From Nostoc sp. CHAB 5844 (GTDB lineage Bacteria; Cyanobacteriota; Cyanobacteriia; Cyanobacteriales; Nostocaceae): 64,000 nt of DNA. Position 1 is the stretch's first letter. Each line of letters starts with the position of its first letter. The notes under the pieces are model-generated. The model made no database searches. It was not told where the DNA came from and was given only the letters and a program-made list of their open reading frames with translations. Made by a program: the position numbers and the translations under genes. Shown in pieces: positions 35,326-42,847 of the stretch. The stretch spans positions 1-64,000 of the forward strand of contig NZ_JAIVFW010000026.1 of NCBI RefSeq assembly GCF_020829595.1. Direction: 5' to 3'.

Positions 35326-35656
35326 TGAACTTGATTAAGTATAGTTATTGAGGATAAAAACATTGCCAGTTAGTATACTTAAAAACTAAAAATCACGTCT
35401 TTGAGTATGTATTGAGCATGAGAACTTCTGCACGAATGTTTTAAAAATTAAATTGATAACTGTACAAACCATATTTTTTAACTCAAATGACATATATAGC
35501 AAGAGGCAGGAGGCAGGAGGCAGGAGGTAAAAACCTTACTATTCCTGAGATTCACGCTTGTCATTATGTCCTAATCTACCTGGCAGCTGCTATATATTTA
35601 GCGTGGGTCGGCAGGCTTTGTTTATATAGCCCCAGACTTCCAGTTTGAGGGGATAA
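35326..35656. other. Spacer with GGCAGGA repeats
   Basis: No gene. A GGCAGGA heptamer tract (35504-35530) lies inside a segment bounded by TATATAGCA and TGCTATATA (about 35493-35600), which together look like a short repeat unit. Confidence 0.55.
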
Positions 35657-36295
35657 TTGGATTCATGCAAAAAGTCTATTTTAAAGAGATTAGTCGCTAA
35701 AAGTATTGATATTGTGGGAACTGTTCAATTATTATGGTCTATGATTGGCTTACTCCTGACAATGGGTGGCACATTTCTAGAAGCATATAGTATCACCTGG
35801 CCTTGGAGTTGGAGTCAGCATGGAATTCAAACTTTTTCTTTAGGTGTCACCTTTCAAATTGGTGCAGTGCTACTTGTAGGTTGTTTGGGAGGGCAAAATG
35901 CTGGTGCGCTCTCGCAAGTTGCCTACTTGGTTATGGGTTTAACTTTACTACCTGTATTCTCCGAAGGTGGCGGTATTGGTTATGTCAAACTGTCTCAGTT
36001 TGGTTATCTATTAGGTTTTATCCCTGGAGCCTGGATTTGTGGATTTTTGGCTTTTCAAGCCAGACCAAAACTAGAAACTTTGGCATTTAGTTGTATTGGT
36101 GGCTTGTTAACCGTTCATTTCTGCGGTATTACTTATTTGGCTATTAGTTACTTTTTCCAGTGGCAAGGCATAGAAAATTTGTCTTTAATTCAAGCAATCC
36201 TCAAATACTCTTGGTTTGCAGTACCAGGACAATTAGCTGTAGTCTGTGCAGTTACCTCAATAGCATATTTATTACGCCATTTAATGTTTTATTAG
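35657..36295 (+). CDS. Integral membrane protein, function unknown
   Basis: A 212-residue protein with about six hydrophobic segments. No family recognised. The only in-frame start covering the whole protein is a TTG at 35657 (GAGGGGAT six bases upstream). The first helix begins near residue 20 (TVQLLWSMIGLLLTMGGTF). Base composition and codon use look like the surrounding genes. An STRR tract follows the stop and leads into lspA. Confidence 0.6.
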   Translation: MDSCKKSILKRLVAKSIDIVGTVQLLWSMIGLLLTMGGTFLEAYSITWPWSWSQHGIQTFSLGVTFQIGAVLLVGCLGGQNAGALSQVAYLVMGLTLLPVFSEGGGIGYVKLSQFGYLLGFIPGAWICGFLAFQARPKLETLAFSCIGGLLTVHFCGITYLAISYFFQWQGIENLSLIQAILKYSWFAVPGQLAVVCAVTSIAYLLRHLMFY

Positions 36296-36380
36296 TCAAT
36301 AGTCCATAGTTAATAGTCCATAGTCAATTAATTGGCTTTTGACTTTTGACTTTTGACTTTTGACTCTTGACTCTTGACTA
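36294..36380. repeat. STRR tract directly upstream of lspA
   Basis: Heptamers of two kinds, TAGTCCA/TAGTCAA and then CTTTTGA/CTCTTGA, fill almost the entire space to the lspA start (36388). Confidence 0.85.
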
Positions 36381-36387
36381 ATTCACC

Positions 36388-36861
36388 ATGACTTTAAAAA
36401 ATCGTCTGTTTTGGACTGCTGCTTTTATCGCTTTTTTCTTAGATCAACTAACCAAATATTGGGTAGTGCAAACTTTTAAATTAGGAGAAACATTACCACT
36501 TATACCTGGGGTATTTCACTTTACTTATGTGACTAATACTGGTGCAGCTTTTAGTCTGCTAAGTGGAAAAGTGGAGTGGTTGCGCTGGTTATCTTTCGGA
36601 GTTAGTTTAGTGTTGATAGCCTTGGCTTTGTTTGGCCCAATATTAAATCGTTGGGATCAGTTGGGTTATGGTTTAATTTTGGGTGGAGCGATGGGCAACG
36701 GTATCGATCGCTTTGTTTTAGGCTATGTAGTAGATTTCCTTGATTTTCGCTTAATTAATTTTGCTGTATTTAATGTTGCAGATTCATTTATCAGTATCGG
36801 TATTGTTTGTTTGCTAATTGCTTCGTTCCAAAAAACACCCACTACAAACCGCAGAAGGTAA
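36388..36861 (+). CDS. lspA: Lipoprotein signal peptidase II
   Basis: A 157-residue aspartic membrane protease with four spans. It removes signal peptides from prolipoproteins after lipidation. Motifs: FLDQLTKYWVV at the end of span 1, VTNTGAAFSLLSG, and the catalytic pair in GNGIDRF (about 102-108) and VVDFLDF (about 112-118). Length is normal. Lipoproteins it would process are encoded in this same window (ModA and the sugar-binding protein). An STRR tract occupies the place of a ribosome-binding site. Confidence 0.96.
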   Translation: MTLKNRLFWTAAFIAFFLDQLTKYWVVQTFKLGETLPLIPGVFHFTYVTNTGAAFSLLSGKVEWLRWLSFGVSLVLIALALFGPILNRWDQLGYGLILGGAMGNGIDRFVLGYVVDFLDFRLINFAVFNVADSFISIGIVCLLIASFQKTPTTNRRR

Positions 36862-36908
36862 GAAGGATGAGGTACAAAGGATAAATGACCAATGACTAAT
36901 GACTCTAA

Positions 36909-37190
36909 TTAATTGTGCTGTAAAAACTCTACTTTAGGTAACAAAGGGTCAGTAACAATAGCTACGCCGATAAAACCCCAGCGTTTGAGTAAGCTACTTA
37001 TTTGGCTTCCAGGAAGAGACTCCACAGCAAAGCGATTTGCCACATCTGCTGCATGTGTATTGAGATAGCTTAAAGCATCAAAGTTTTCCCGAAACAGCAA
37101 TATATAACCTGATTCTTCAGAGTTAGGACGAGCTGTAAGATAACGTCCATCAGCTTTGGCACGTACTAGATAATAGACTTCGGAAAGCAT
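36909..37190 (-). CDS. Conserved hypothetical protein (93 residues)
   Basis: A small soluble protein: YYLVRAKADGRYLTARP, LLFRENFDALSYLNTHA, then RWGFIGVAIVTDPLLPKVEF. It looks like a compact alpha/beta fold typical of cyanobacteria-only hypothetical proteins; no function can be assigned. The start ATG at 37190 directly abuts an STRR tract, so there is no normal ribosome-binding site. Convergent with lspA. Confidence 0.7.
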   Translation of the reverse strand: MLSEVYYLVRAKADGRYLTARPNSEESGYILLFRENFDALSYLNTHAADVANRFAVESLPGSQISSLLKRWGFIGVAIVTDPLLPKVEFLQHN

Positions 37191-37192
37191 AT

Positions 37193-37238
37193 TGAAGTGT
37201 GAAGTATGAAGTGTGAAGTGTGAAGTATGAAGTGTGAA
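37193..37238. repeat. STRR tract (GTGTGAA/GTATGAA)
   Basis: Six heptamers placed immediately upstream of the hypothetical gene at 36909-37190. Confidence 0.85.
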
Positions 37239-37294
37239 ATTTACAACACACTTTAAAAGTCAACTAAATGGAGTAATAACCATTGACTAAATAT

Positions 37295-38335
37295 TTAAGA
37301 ATCCAGCCGAATTCGAGGATCGGCTACTTTCAACATTAAATCTGCGAGTAAGTTACCTACGTTTAATAGCACAGCACTCATAACTAGACTTGCCATTACT
37401 AAATATTGGTCTTTAGCGATAACAGCTTGTAAGGTTAATCTTCCTAACCCAGGCCAGTTAAAGAACTGTTCAGCGATGAATGCACCGCCTAATAAACTGG
37501 CTAACTCAAAACCGAGCAAAGTAATTAAAGGGTTTATAGCATTGCGGAGAGCATGAACGTAAATTACGCGATTTTCTGGCAGTCCTTTGGCACGGGCTGT
37601 TTGGATATAATCTTGACGTAAAACATCCAACAATTCCCCACGCGTAATGCGTTGCAAACCTGCAAAGCTGGTGATACTCAAGGCAATTGTGGGTAAAATC
37701 ATGTGCCAACCGACATCAATAATTTTACCGAACCATGACAAATCAGCATGATCGATGCTGGTCATGCTGCCGACTGGGAACAAAGGTGATGTAAATTGGG
37801 CAAAGATTAATAAGAATAGAGCGGTGATGAAACTGGGAAATCCTTGTCCGGCGTAGCTAATTACTTGTAATATGCGGTCTGTAGCGCGGTTTTGCTTAAC
37901 AGCAGCGATAATGCCCAAAGGAATAGCGATCGCCCATGTCACAATTAAAGAAGCGATCGCTAATAACAAAGTTGCAGGTACTCGCTCCCACAATAGCGAA
38001 GCTACAGAACGTTGATAAACAAAGCTTGTGCCAAAATCTCCTTTAGTAAATATCCGCCACAACCAAAAGAAATATTGCTCAGGCCAAGATTTATCTAAAC
38101 CGAACTGTCTTCTAATTTCCTCAATTCTTTCTGGCGAAATTTTCGGATTTTGCCGCAGGGTATCTACATAATCCCCTGGAGACAATTTGATGATGAAAAA
38201 TGACAACGCTGATGCCAACAATAAGGTAAACAGCGCTTGTAATATCCGTTTAATCACATAAATAAAAGTTTCACTCGTGATTAACCTAATTAGCCAATCT
38301 CGACTTGTCTCCAGGGAAATTTTTGTAGCAGTCAT
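37295..38335 (-). CDS. DppB-type ABC transporter permease
   Basis: A 346-residue membrane protein with six spans and the oligopeptide/dipeptide permease pattern: ALSFFIIKLSPGDYVDTLRQ, RRQFGLDKSWPEQYFFWLWR, FGTSF, and the EAA loop ARAKGLPENRVIYVHALRNA. It would form half of the channel of a peptide, nickel or similar importer. The other components (DppA, C, D, F) are not adjacent, which is common in cyanobacteria. STRR sequence separates it from apt. Confidence 0.92.
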   Translation of the reverse strand: MTATKISLETSRDWLIRLITSETFIYVIKRILQALFTLLLASALSFFIIKLSPGDYVDTLRQNPKISPERIEEIRRQFGLDKSWPEQYFFWLWRIFTKGDFGTSFVYQRSVASLLWERVPATLLLAIASLIVTWAIAIPLGIIAAVKQNRATDRILQVISYAGQGFPSFITALFLLIFAQFTSPLFPVGSMTSIDHADLSWFGKIIDVGWHMILPTIALSITSFAGLQRITRGELLDVLRQDYIQTARAKGLPENRVIYVHALRNAINPLITLLGFELASLLGGAFIAEQFFNWPGLGRLTLQAVIAKDQYLVMASLVMSAVLLNVGNLLADLMLKVADPRIRLDS

Positions 38336-38340
38336 TTGTC

Positions 38341-38409
38341 CTTTGTCCTTTATTCTTTGTCATTTGTCATTTGTTGTTTGACTAATGACCAATGACTAAT
38401 GACCAATAA
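38341..38409. repeat. STRR tract (CATTTGT/TGACTAA)
   Basis: Heptamers CATTTGT and TGACCAA/TGACTAA fill the spacer between apt and the permease gene. Confidence 0.8.
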
Positions 38410-38928
38410 CTAATATTCAATTAACGAGATAATCGGCACATCTGGTAGATGTTTGCGCCCTTGTAAATCTCGTAGCTCGATAATAAACCCAAAACCTACT
38501 AGTTCGCAGCCAATCTGTTGCACTAATTTTGCTGTAGCGCTGGCTGTACCACCTGTAGCAATCAAATCATCCACAATTAAAACTCGGCTTCCTGGATGCA
38601 AAGCGTCTTGGTGCATTTCCAAGCAGTCAGTGCCATACTCTAGTTGATATTCAACTGAGTGAACTTTTGCAGGTAATTTACCTTTTTTCCGCACAGGAAT
38701 GAACCCAGCACCTAATTTATAAGCCAGCGGAGAACCAATAATAAACCCCCGCGACTCCATCCCGATCACATAATCTGCTTGGAATTTGGCTTCATTGCAT
38801 TTTTCTGTTAAAAAGTCAATAGTATAGCGCAATCCCTGTGGATCGCGCAGTAACGTAGTAATATCTCGAAATAAAATGCCAGGCTTGGGAAAATCTGGGA
38901 TGTCACGAACTAGAGATTTTAAATCCAT
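38410..38928 (-). CDS. apt: Adenine phosphoribosyltransferase
   Basis: A 172-residue purine-salvage enzyme that makes AMP from adenine and PRPP. It starts [18 protein letters not shown], with FRDITTLL near residue 20, [20 protein letters not shown], and the PRPP-binding loop [16 protein letters not shown]. Length is exactly typical. It lies upstream of the DppB-type gene on the same strand with an STRR spacer, so co-transcription is uncertain. Confidence 0.96.
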   Translation of the reverse strand: MDLKSLVRDIPDFPKPGILFRDITTLLRDPQGLRYTIDFLTEKCNEAKFQADYVIGMESRGFIIGSPLAYKLGAGFIPVRKKGKLPAKVHSVEYQLEYGTDCLEMHQDALHPGSRVLIVDDLIATGGTASATAKLVQQIGCELVGFGFIIELRDLQGRKHLPDVPIISLIEY

Positions 38929-39167
38929 AAACAGTTAGGGAATAAAGGCTAAAGTCTGAAGTCTGAAGTCTGAAGTCTGAAATGAATGGTTTAGTTTTTC
39001 CTGTGCCGCGTTCCTTTGGAATGGGTGCTTGATTTCAGCGGAAATATACTAGTACAGCAGGGCGGAAATAGACATACCATTCAAAATGGCGCAAAAGCCC
39101 AGAATACAATTCTTTTGACTTTTGACCCTTTGGGTGACGCTCCTACGTCGCTAACGCTACGCTAACG

Positions 39168-39208
39168 CCACTTGCTTTATGCCGGGAAACCCGTCCACCG
39201 CAGTGGCT
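39168..39208. repeat. Palindromic repeat, copy related to 48331
   Basis: GCCACTTGCTTTATGCCGGG leads through AAACCCGTCCACCGC to AGTGGC, an inverted repeat. Nearly the same sequence in reverse orientation lies at 48331-48363. Like the element at 10715, it sits inside CTTTTGA heptamers. Confidence 0.75.
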
Positions 39209-39279
39209 CACTTTTGACTTTTGACTTCCGCGTAGCGGTACTAGGGGTGAGAGGCTCAAGGAGAAAATGTCGTATTTTA

Positions 39280-39313
39280 CACTTCATACTTCATACTTTA
39301 AACTTCAGACTTG
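39280..39313. repeat. STRR tract (CTTCATA)
   Basis: Heptamers ACTTCAT/ACTTTAA/ACTTCAG; same family as the GTATGAA tracts, opposite orientation. Confidence 0.75.
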
Positions 39314-39619
39314 AAAAATCGTACACTATAATGTCATACGCTGGATTTAAGGCTCTAGTGTCATCATCCATTGACGATAGTGAGAATCTACACCAAGCTT
39401 AAATATGGACTGGTACTCATACTAAAGGAAGGTAAATTGAGGATTGAAAAACTGAAATTTAACTATACGCAAACTTTGTAGTAGAACAAGTTAAGTCATG
39501 TATACGTCAAGTATTATGGCTACTGCCACAAGTTTAATGTTATTTTTTGGCTACTTATCTTAAATTTAGTTGTACTAGTTGTATCTAGTCTGTTGGAAGC
39601 GCACAAGGTAATTTATAGA

Positions 39620-40246
39620 ATGAATGTCTCCGCGAGCTTAACGCCGTTCAACAGTCCCGCGCCTGCGTCAACGCCGATGATTCTGGATACGTTACCAGAT
39701 CCGGCGATCGCTGGACAAGGATGCCCACCCAGAACAAGGGTGCAAATTGACCTGATCTTACTGGCAATAGAAGCTTTAGAACTTGGTGGTTCAGAAGCAA
39801 TTTTGAGTTTTGCACAAGAGTTGGATTTAAAAGATATTATTAAAAATCGGGTAAATTTATGGCGGATGCGTAGCTCCAGTCCCATGCGCCGCGCGAATAT
39901 CCGCCGACCCTTAACTATTATGGAGGCAAAGGCTTTAGTGGTTATTGCTTGCTACATTGCTCGGCGGTTAACAGTTGTCATCCGTCAGATGCTAATGATA
40001 TATCAGCAAATGAATGACAAGCAGATACCTCTAGAACAAAACTTGCGTTTATCTAATTATCTAGAGCGCTTTCGAGCGCATTTTAAAAGTAGAATGAATG
40101 CCCGACGTTCTGGTGTACTGGCATTAACTTCTGATGAAAAATTAGATGAGTTAGCAATTAATTTGTTAGAAAAATTATTATTTTGTACTGGTACGGCTGG
40201 AATGCAGCGGTTCTGGATTAGTCTTTTTGACGGTGAAGTGGAATGA
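39620..40246 (+). CDS. DUF3038 cyanobacterial protein
   Basis: 208 residues from ATG 39620 (a TTG at 39593 is the alternative). A short Pro/Ala-rich start is followed by an all-helical core: RVQIDLILLAIEALELGGSE, RRPLTIMEAKALVVIACYIA and a C-terminal LLFCTGTAGMQRFWISLFDG. This matches my memory of the DUF3038 family, which is confined to cyanobacteria and has no known function. Its stop overlaps the start of the next gene by four bases (ATGA), indicating translational coupling with the DUF4335 protein. Confidence 0.8.
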   Translation: MNVSASLTPFNSPAPASTPMILDTLPDPAIAGQGCPPRTRVQIDLILLAIEALELGGSEAILSFAQELDLKDIIKNRVNLWRMRSSSPMRRANIRRPLTIMEAKALVVIACYIARRLTVVIRQMLMIYQQMNDKQIPLEQNLRLSNYLERFRAHFKSRMNARRSGVLALTSDEKLDELAINLLEKLLFCTGTAGMQRFWISLFDGEVE

Positions 40247-41712
40247 ACATTCAACGGAAGTACAGTCTACCTAACTGTACGTTGCTTTTAGAGGGTTTAA
40301 GTGATGCTTCCAGGGCGGTACATTTACAAGAACTCCGCCCAGAATTGTCAATATTGGTAAATGTAGAATGCTATATATCTGGTTATAAGCAACCTCTGGT
40401 AGGAGGCCGAGAATTCTTTGAAAGTTTGGTGAGGGCTGTTAGTGCATACGGGCAAGAATTTTTAAGTAATGTGCCGAACCCACAAGCGCATAACCAAGAT
40501 TCAGAATTAGTAGAACTACAAAAAATTGACTATAACCGCCATAGATTAATTGTCCATTCTGAAAGCAGTACAGAAGGTTTGGAGTCGAATTCCAACCAGG
40601 CTAAATCACCGATTCAAATTGATATGAATACGGTGCAATTATTTGATTTGGTAGAAGCTGTAGATCAGTTTTTTGCTGACACCCAAACTTTACCAGAGTT
40701 ATCACTGGAGCTACAACCAGTTGCCAAACGCTACGGTGGTGCTAATGAAGCTGTACTCAAGCAAGCAGTACCAGCAAGTATTGGCGTTGCGAGTGTAGCA
40801 GTTGCCGCCGTGGCTTTTAGTTTGATTCCACCGCCGCAAGTTCGTCCACCAGAACCACAGCCAGAAACCCAGAGTAGTGCCACGCCAACACCTAGCACTG
40901 CGGCTGCGGCAACACCGACCACAACTCCTACAGCACAGACATCTCCTTCAGCAAGTGCAACACCTATCGCGGCTACAGTTCCTACTCCAACTCCTACAGC
41001 AGCCACCACACCTCCGACAGGAGATTTAGAAGCACTTTTAAATACAGTTTCGGAAATTACTGACCCATCTCAACTACGAGCTTTGAATCGTCAGGTTTGG
41101 AATCAACTTGATCCTGCTTGGAATGAACGCTCGGCAGTGAAACAAGATCTAGTTTATCGTGTAGGTGTGGCTGGTGATGGTGCGATCGTTGGTTATAAAG
41201 CAGTCAATCAAGGGTCAAATGATGGAATAGATTTAACACCACTGCCAAAACTGCTCTACAATCCTGCTAAACGTTCTGCGATTACTAATGAACCAGTAGC
41301 CCAGTTTAAAGTGGTTTTTACTAACAAGGGCGTGTTAGAAGTTAGTCCTTGGCGTGGATATGCTAGTACACCACAGGTAGTTGGTCGTAAAATTACAGAC
41401 GCTAATACAGTTAAAGGTTTAAACCAAAAGCTATACAAGACCATTCGCCAAAATTGGAAAGGTACTCCTACTTACACAAAAGCTTTGCCCTATCGAGTCG
41501 CTGTTAATAAAGAAGGCATCATTGCAGATTATGAACCACTAAACCAAGTTGCCTTCGATTATTTCCGTGAAACACCGCTACCAAATATGTTTCAAGCTGT
41601 TTATGGTTCCAATGGTGCAGCGCCTAACACTCAGGAACCTCTGGCTCATTTCCAAGTAGTATTCAATCCTAATGGCAAACTCGAAGTGAGTCCTTGGCAA
41701 GGATATCGGTAA
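40243..41712 (+). CDS. DUF4335 membrane-anchored protein
   Basis: 489 residues. The N-terminal ~165 residues are the DUF4335 region (RKYSLPNCTLLLEGLSDASR, ECYISGYKQPLVGG). A hydrophobic helix (ASIGVASVAVAAVAFSLIPP, about 184-203) follows, then a long Pro/Thr/Ala linker. The C-terminal half has two copies of a ~95-residue module, each with a LNxxxWNQL/LNQKLYKTI start and an xVSPWxGY end (VLEVSPWRGY and KLEVSPWQGY). This suggests one membrane span with an outside duplicated domain. Function unknown. Coupled to DUF3038 by an ATGA overlap. Confidence 0.82.
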   Translation: MNIQRKYSLPNCTLLLEGLSDASRAVHLQELRPELSILVNVECYISGYKQPLVGGREFFESLVRAVSAYGQEFLSNVPNPQAHNQDSELVELQKIDYNRHRLIVHSESSTEGLESNSNQAKSPIQIDMNTVQLFDLVEAVDQFFADTQTLPELSLELQPVAKRYGGANEAVLKQAVPASIGVASVAVAAVAFSLIPPPQVRPPEPQPETQSSATPTPSTAAAATPTTTPTAQTSPSASATPIAATVPTPTPTAATTPPTGDLEALLNTVSEITDPSQLRALNRQVWNQLDPAWNERSAVKQDLVYRVGVAGDGAIVGYKAVNQGSNDGIDLTPLPKLLYNPAKRSAITNEPVAQFKVVFTNKGVLEVSPWRGYASTPQVVGRKITDANTVKGLNQKLYKTIRQNWKGTPTYTKALPYRVAVNKEGIIADYEPLNQVAFDYFRETPLPNMFQAVYGSNGAAPNTQEPLAHFQVVFNPNGKLEVSPWQGYR

Positions 41713-41755
41713 CTTAAGAAAAAATGCTTAACTCAACTGTATTGGATTTTAATAC

Positions 41756-42136
41756 TTACTGATATGAGTTTTGCTGATCGTAGCGATCGCGTGATGCCAC
41801 AACTTCACAAAAGTGTTCTCTAGTCCAACTGGCTAGTGACAGTAATGGCTCAATTAGTGTTTTTCCTAAAGATGTCAGAGAGTATTCCACACTCAAAGGC
41901 ATCTTTGATAAAACTTTACGCTCTACTAGTCCATGCCGCTCAAGTTTACGCAAAGTTTGAGTCAGAACCTTTTGCGAAATTCCTTCTATATGATGTTGAA
42001 TCTCGCTATATCGCCGCGAACGGTAGGCCAAACAATACAGTACAATCACACTCCACTTATCTGCAATCACATCAAGAATTTGTTGAGTTGGGCAATTGAG
42101 TGTAAATATTTCTGGTTCGGGAAAGTCATTGATCAT
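41756..42136 (-). CDS. HxlR-family transcriptional regulator
   Basis: A 126-residue winged-helix regulator. Signature: CPTQQILDVIADKWSVIVLY, RRYSEIQHHIEGISQKVLTQ, then RKLERHGLVERKV and a beta wing (PLSVEYSLTSLGK). The Cys near the N-terminus (Cys15) is the conserved position used for redox or aldehyde sensing in some members. It is divergent from the small membrane-protein gene at 42253, which is its most likely target. Confidence 0.92.
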   Translation of the reverse strand: MINDFPEPEIFTLNCPTQQILDVIADKWSVIVLYCLAYRSRRYSEIQHHIEGISQKVLTQTLRKLERHGLVERKVLSKMPLSVEYSLTSLGKTLIEPLLSLASWTREHFCEVVASRDRYDQQNSYQ

Positions 42137-42149
42137 CTTGCCTGTTCAC

Positions 42150-42161
42150 GCACCAAATGGT
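42150..42161. promoter_or_regulatory. Candidate operator between HxlR and membrane-protein genes
   Basis: CACCAAATGGTG is a near-perfect palindrome 14 bases upstream of the HxlR-family start codon and within the divergent promoter region. HxlR proteins bind such short dyads near their own genes. This is inference from position and symmetry only. Confidence 0.4.
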
Positions 42162-42252
42162 GCGTTATTGTTTTTTTGCAGGAGTTATTTTAGCCTGAAG
42201 TAGCGAAGGTTAAAGCTTTGCAGGCAAACAAAACAAACGAGATATTCTTAAT

Positions 42253-42711
42253 ATGAATCGAGAAGAACTCGCTAAATGGCTTCTGAGAGTAGCTGCACTA
42301 TCAACAATCATTGTTCCCATTGGAGTTGATGCAATCTTGTTAGCAAATGGTCACATGAACAACCCTGCGTGGCTACCTCATGCTAAACTGCATTGTGCTA
42401 TGTCGTTTTTTGCTGCTGTCTCTTTAGGTGGTGCAGCTTTAGTAATATTAAAAGTTCGTCCCGTAACTGACAATTTCTCAATGGCTCTTGCCACATTTCT
42501 TAGTTCTGCATTTTGGATTGGGCTAATTGCGGCAGGGTTTTGGCCAGGGACTTCATACGGTTTTCTCAATGATCCGGTTCTCGGCAATATTCGTGAGCCG
42601 GAGTTACTTGGAATTACAATTTATCCAAATGTTGTAGCTAGTATACTGACGATCGCAGTAGCCTTGGCAGGTTATTGGCTAACAAATTATCAACAACCAA
42701 TTGACCAATAA
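42253..42711 (+). CDS. Four-helix membrane protein next to an HxlR regulator
   Basis: 152 residues with four predicted spans (about 10-30, 47-66, 76-97 and 125-143). A conserved-looking loop HMNNPAWLPHAKLHC lies between spans 1 and 2. It resembles a family of small membrane proteins of unknown function (possibly DUF6640, from memory only). The promoter is shared with the divergent HxlR gene; palindromic CACCAAATGGTG at 42150-42161 lies between them, close to the HxlR start, and may be the operator. Confidence 0.7.
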   Translation: MNREELAKWLLRVAALSTIIVPIGVDAILLANGHMNNPAWLPHAKLHCAMSFFAAVSLGGAALVILKVRPVTDNFSMALATFLSSAFWIGLIAAGFWPGTSYGFLNDPVLGNIREPELLGITIYPNVVASILTIAVALAGYWLTNYQQPIDQ

Positions 42712-42847
42712 ATAAAGTAATTGGTCATCCCTCAACAGAATGAATTACTAATCTATCTAGAAAGAGTTTTTTAAAGTTAGTAAAAACAACTATGTTATTG
42801 TCGGGTAATAAATTATTTGTTACCCAATAGCGTTGCTGGTAACAAAA

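Larger units (their letters stand above)
38929..39619. other. Repeat-rich spacer
   Basis: No gene. It contains TGAAGTC heptamers (38951-38982), a GC-rich palindromic cluster (about 39125-39240) inside a CTTTTGA tract, TACTTCA heptamers (39280-39313), and then AT-rich sequence that should hold the promoter for the DUF3038 gene. Short open frames here are repeat sequence. Confidence 0.65.

Noticed and set aside
39172-39402. 76-codon open frame before the DUF3038 gene
   Set aside because: It runs through a GC-rich palindrome and STRR heptamers. The last 23 codons have no start signal and no recognisable similarity.
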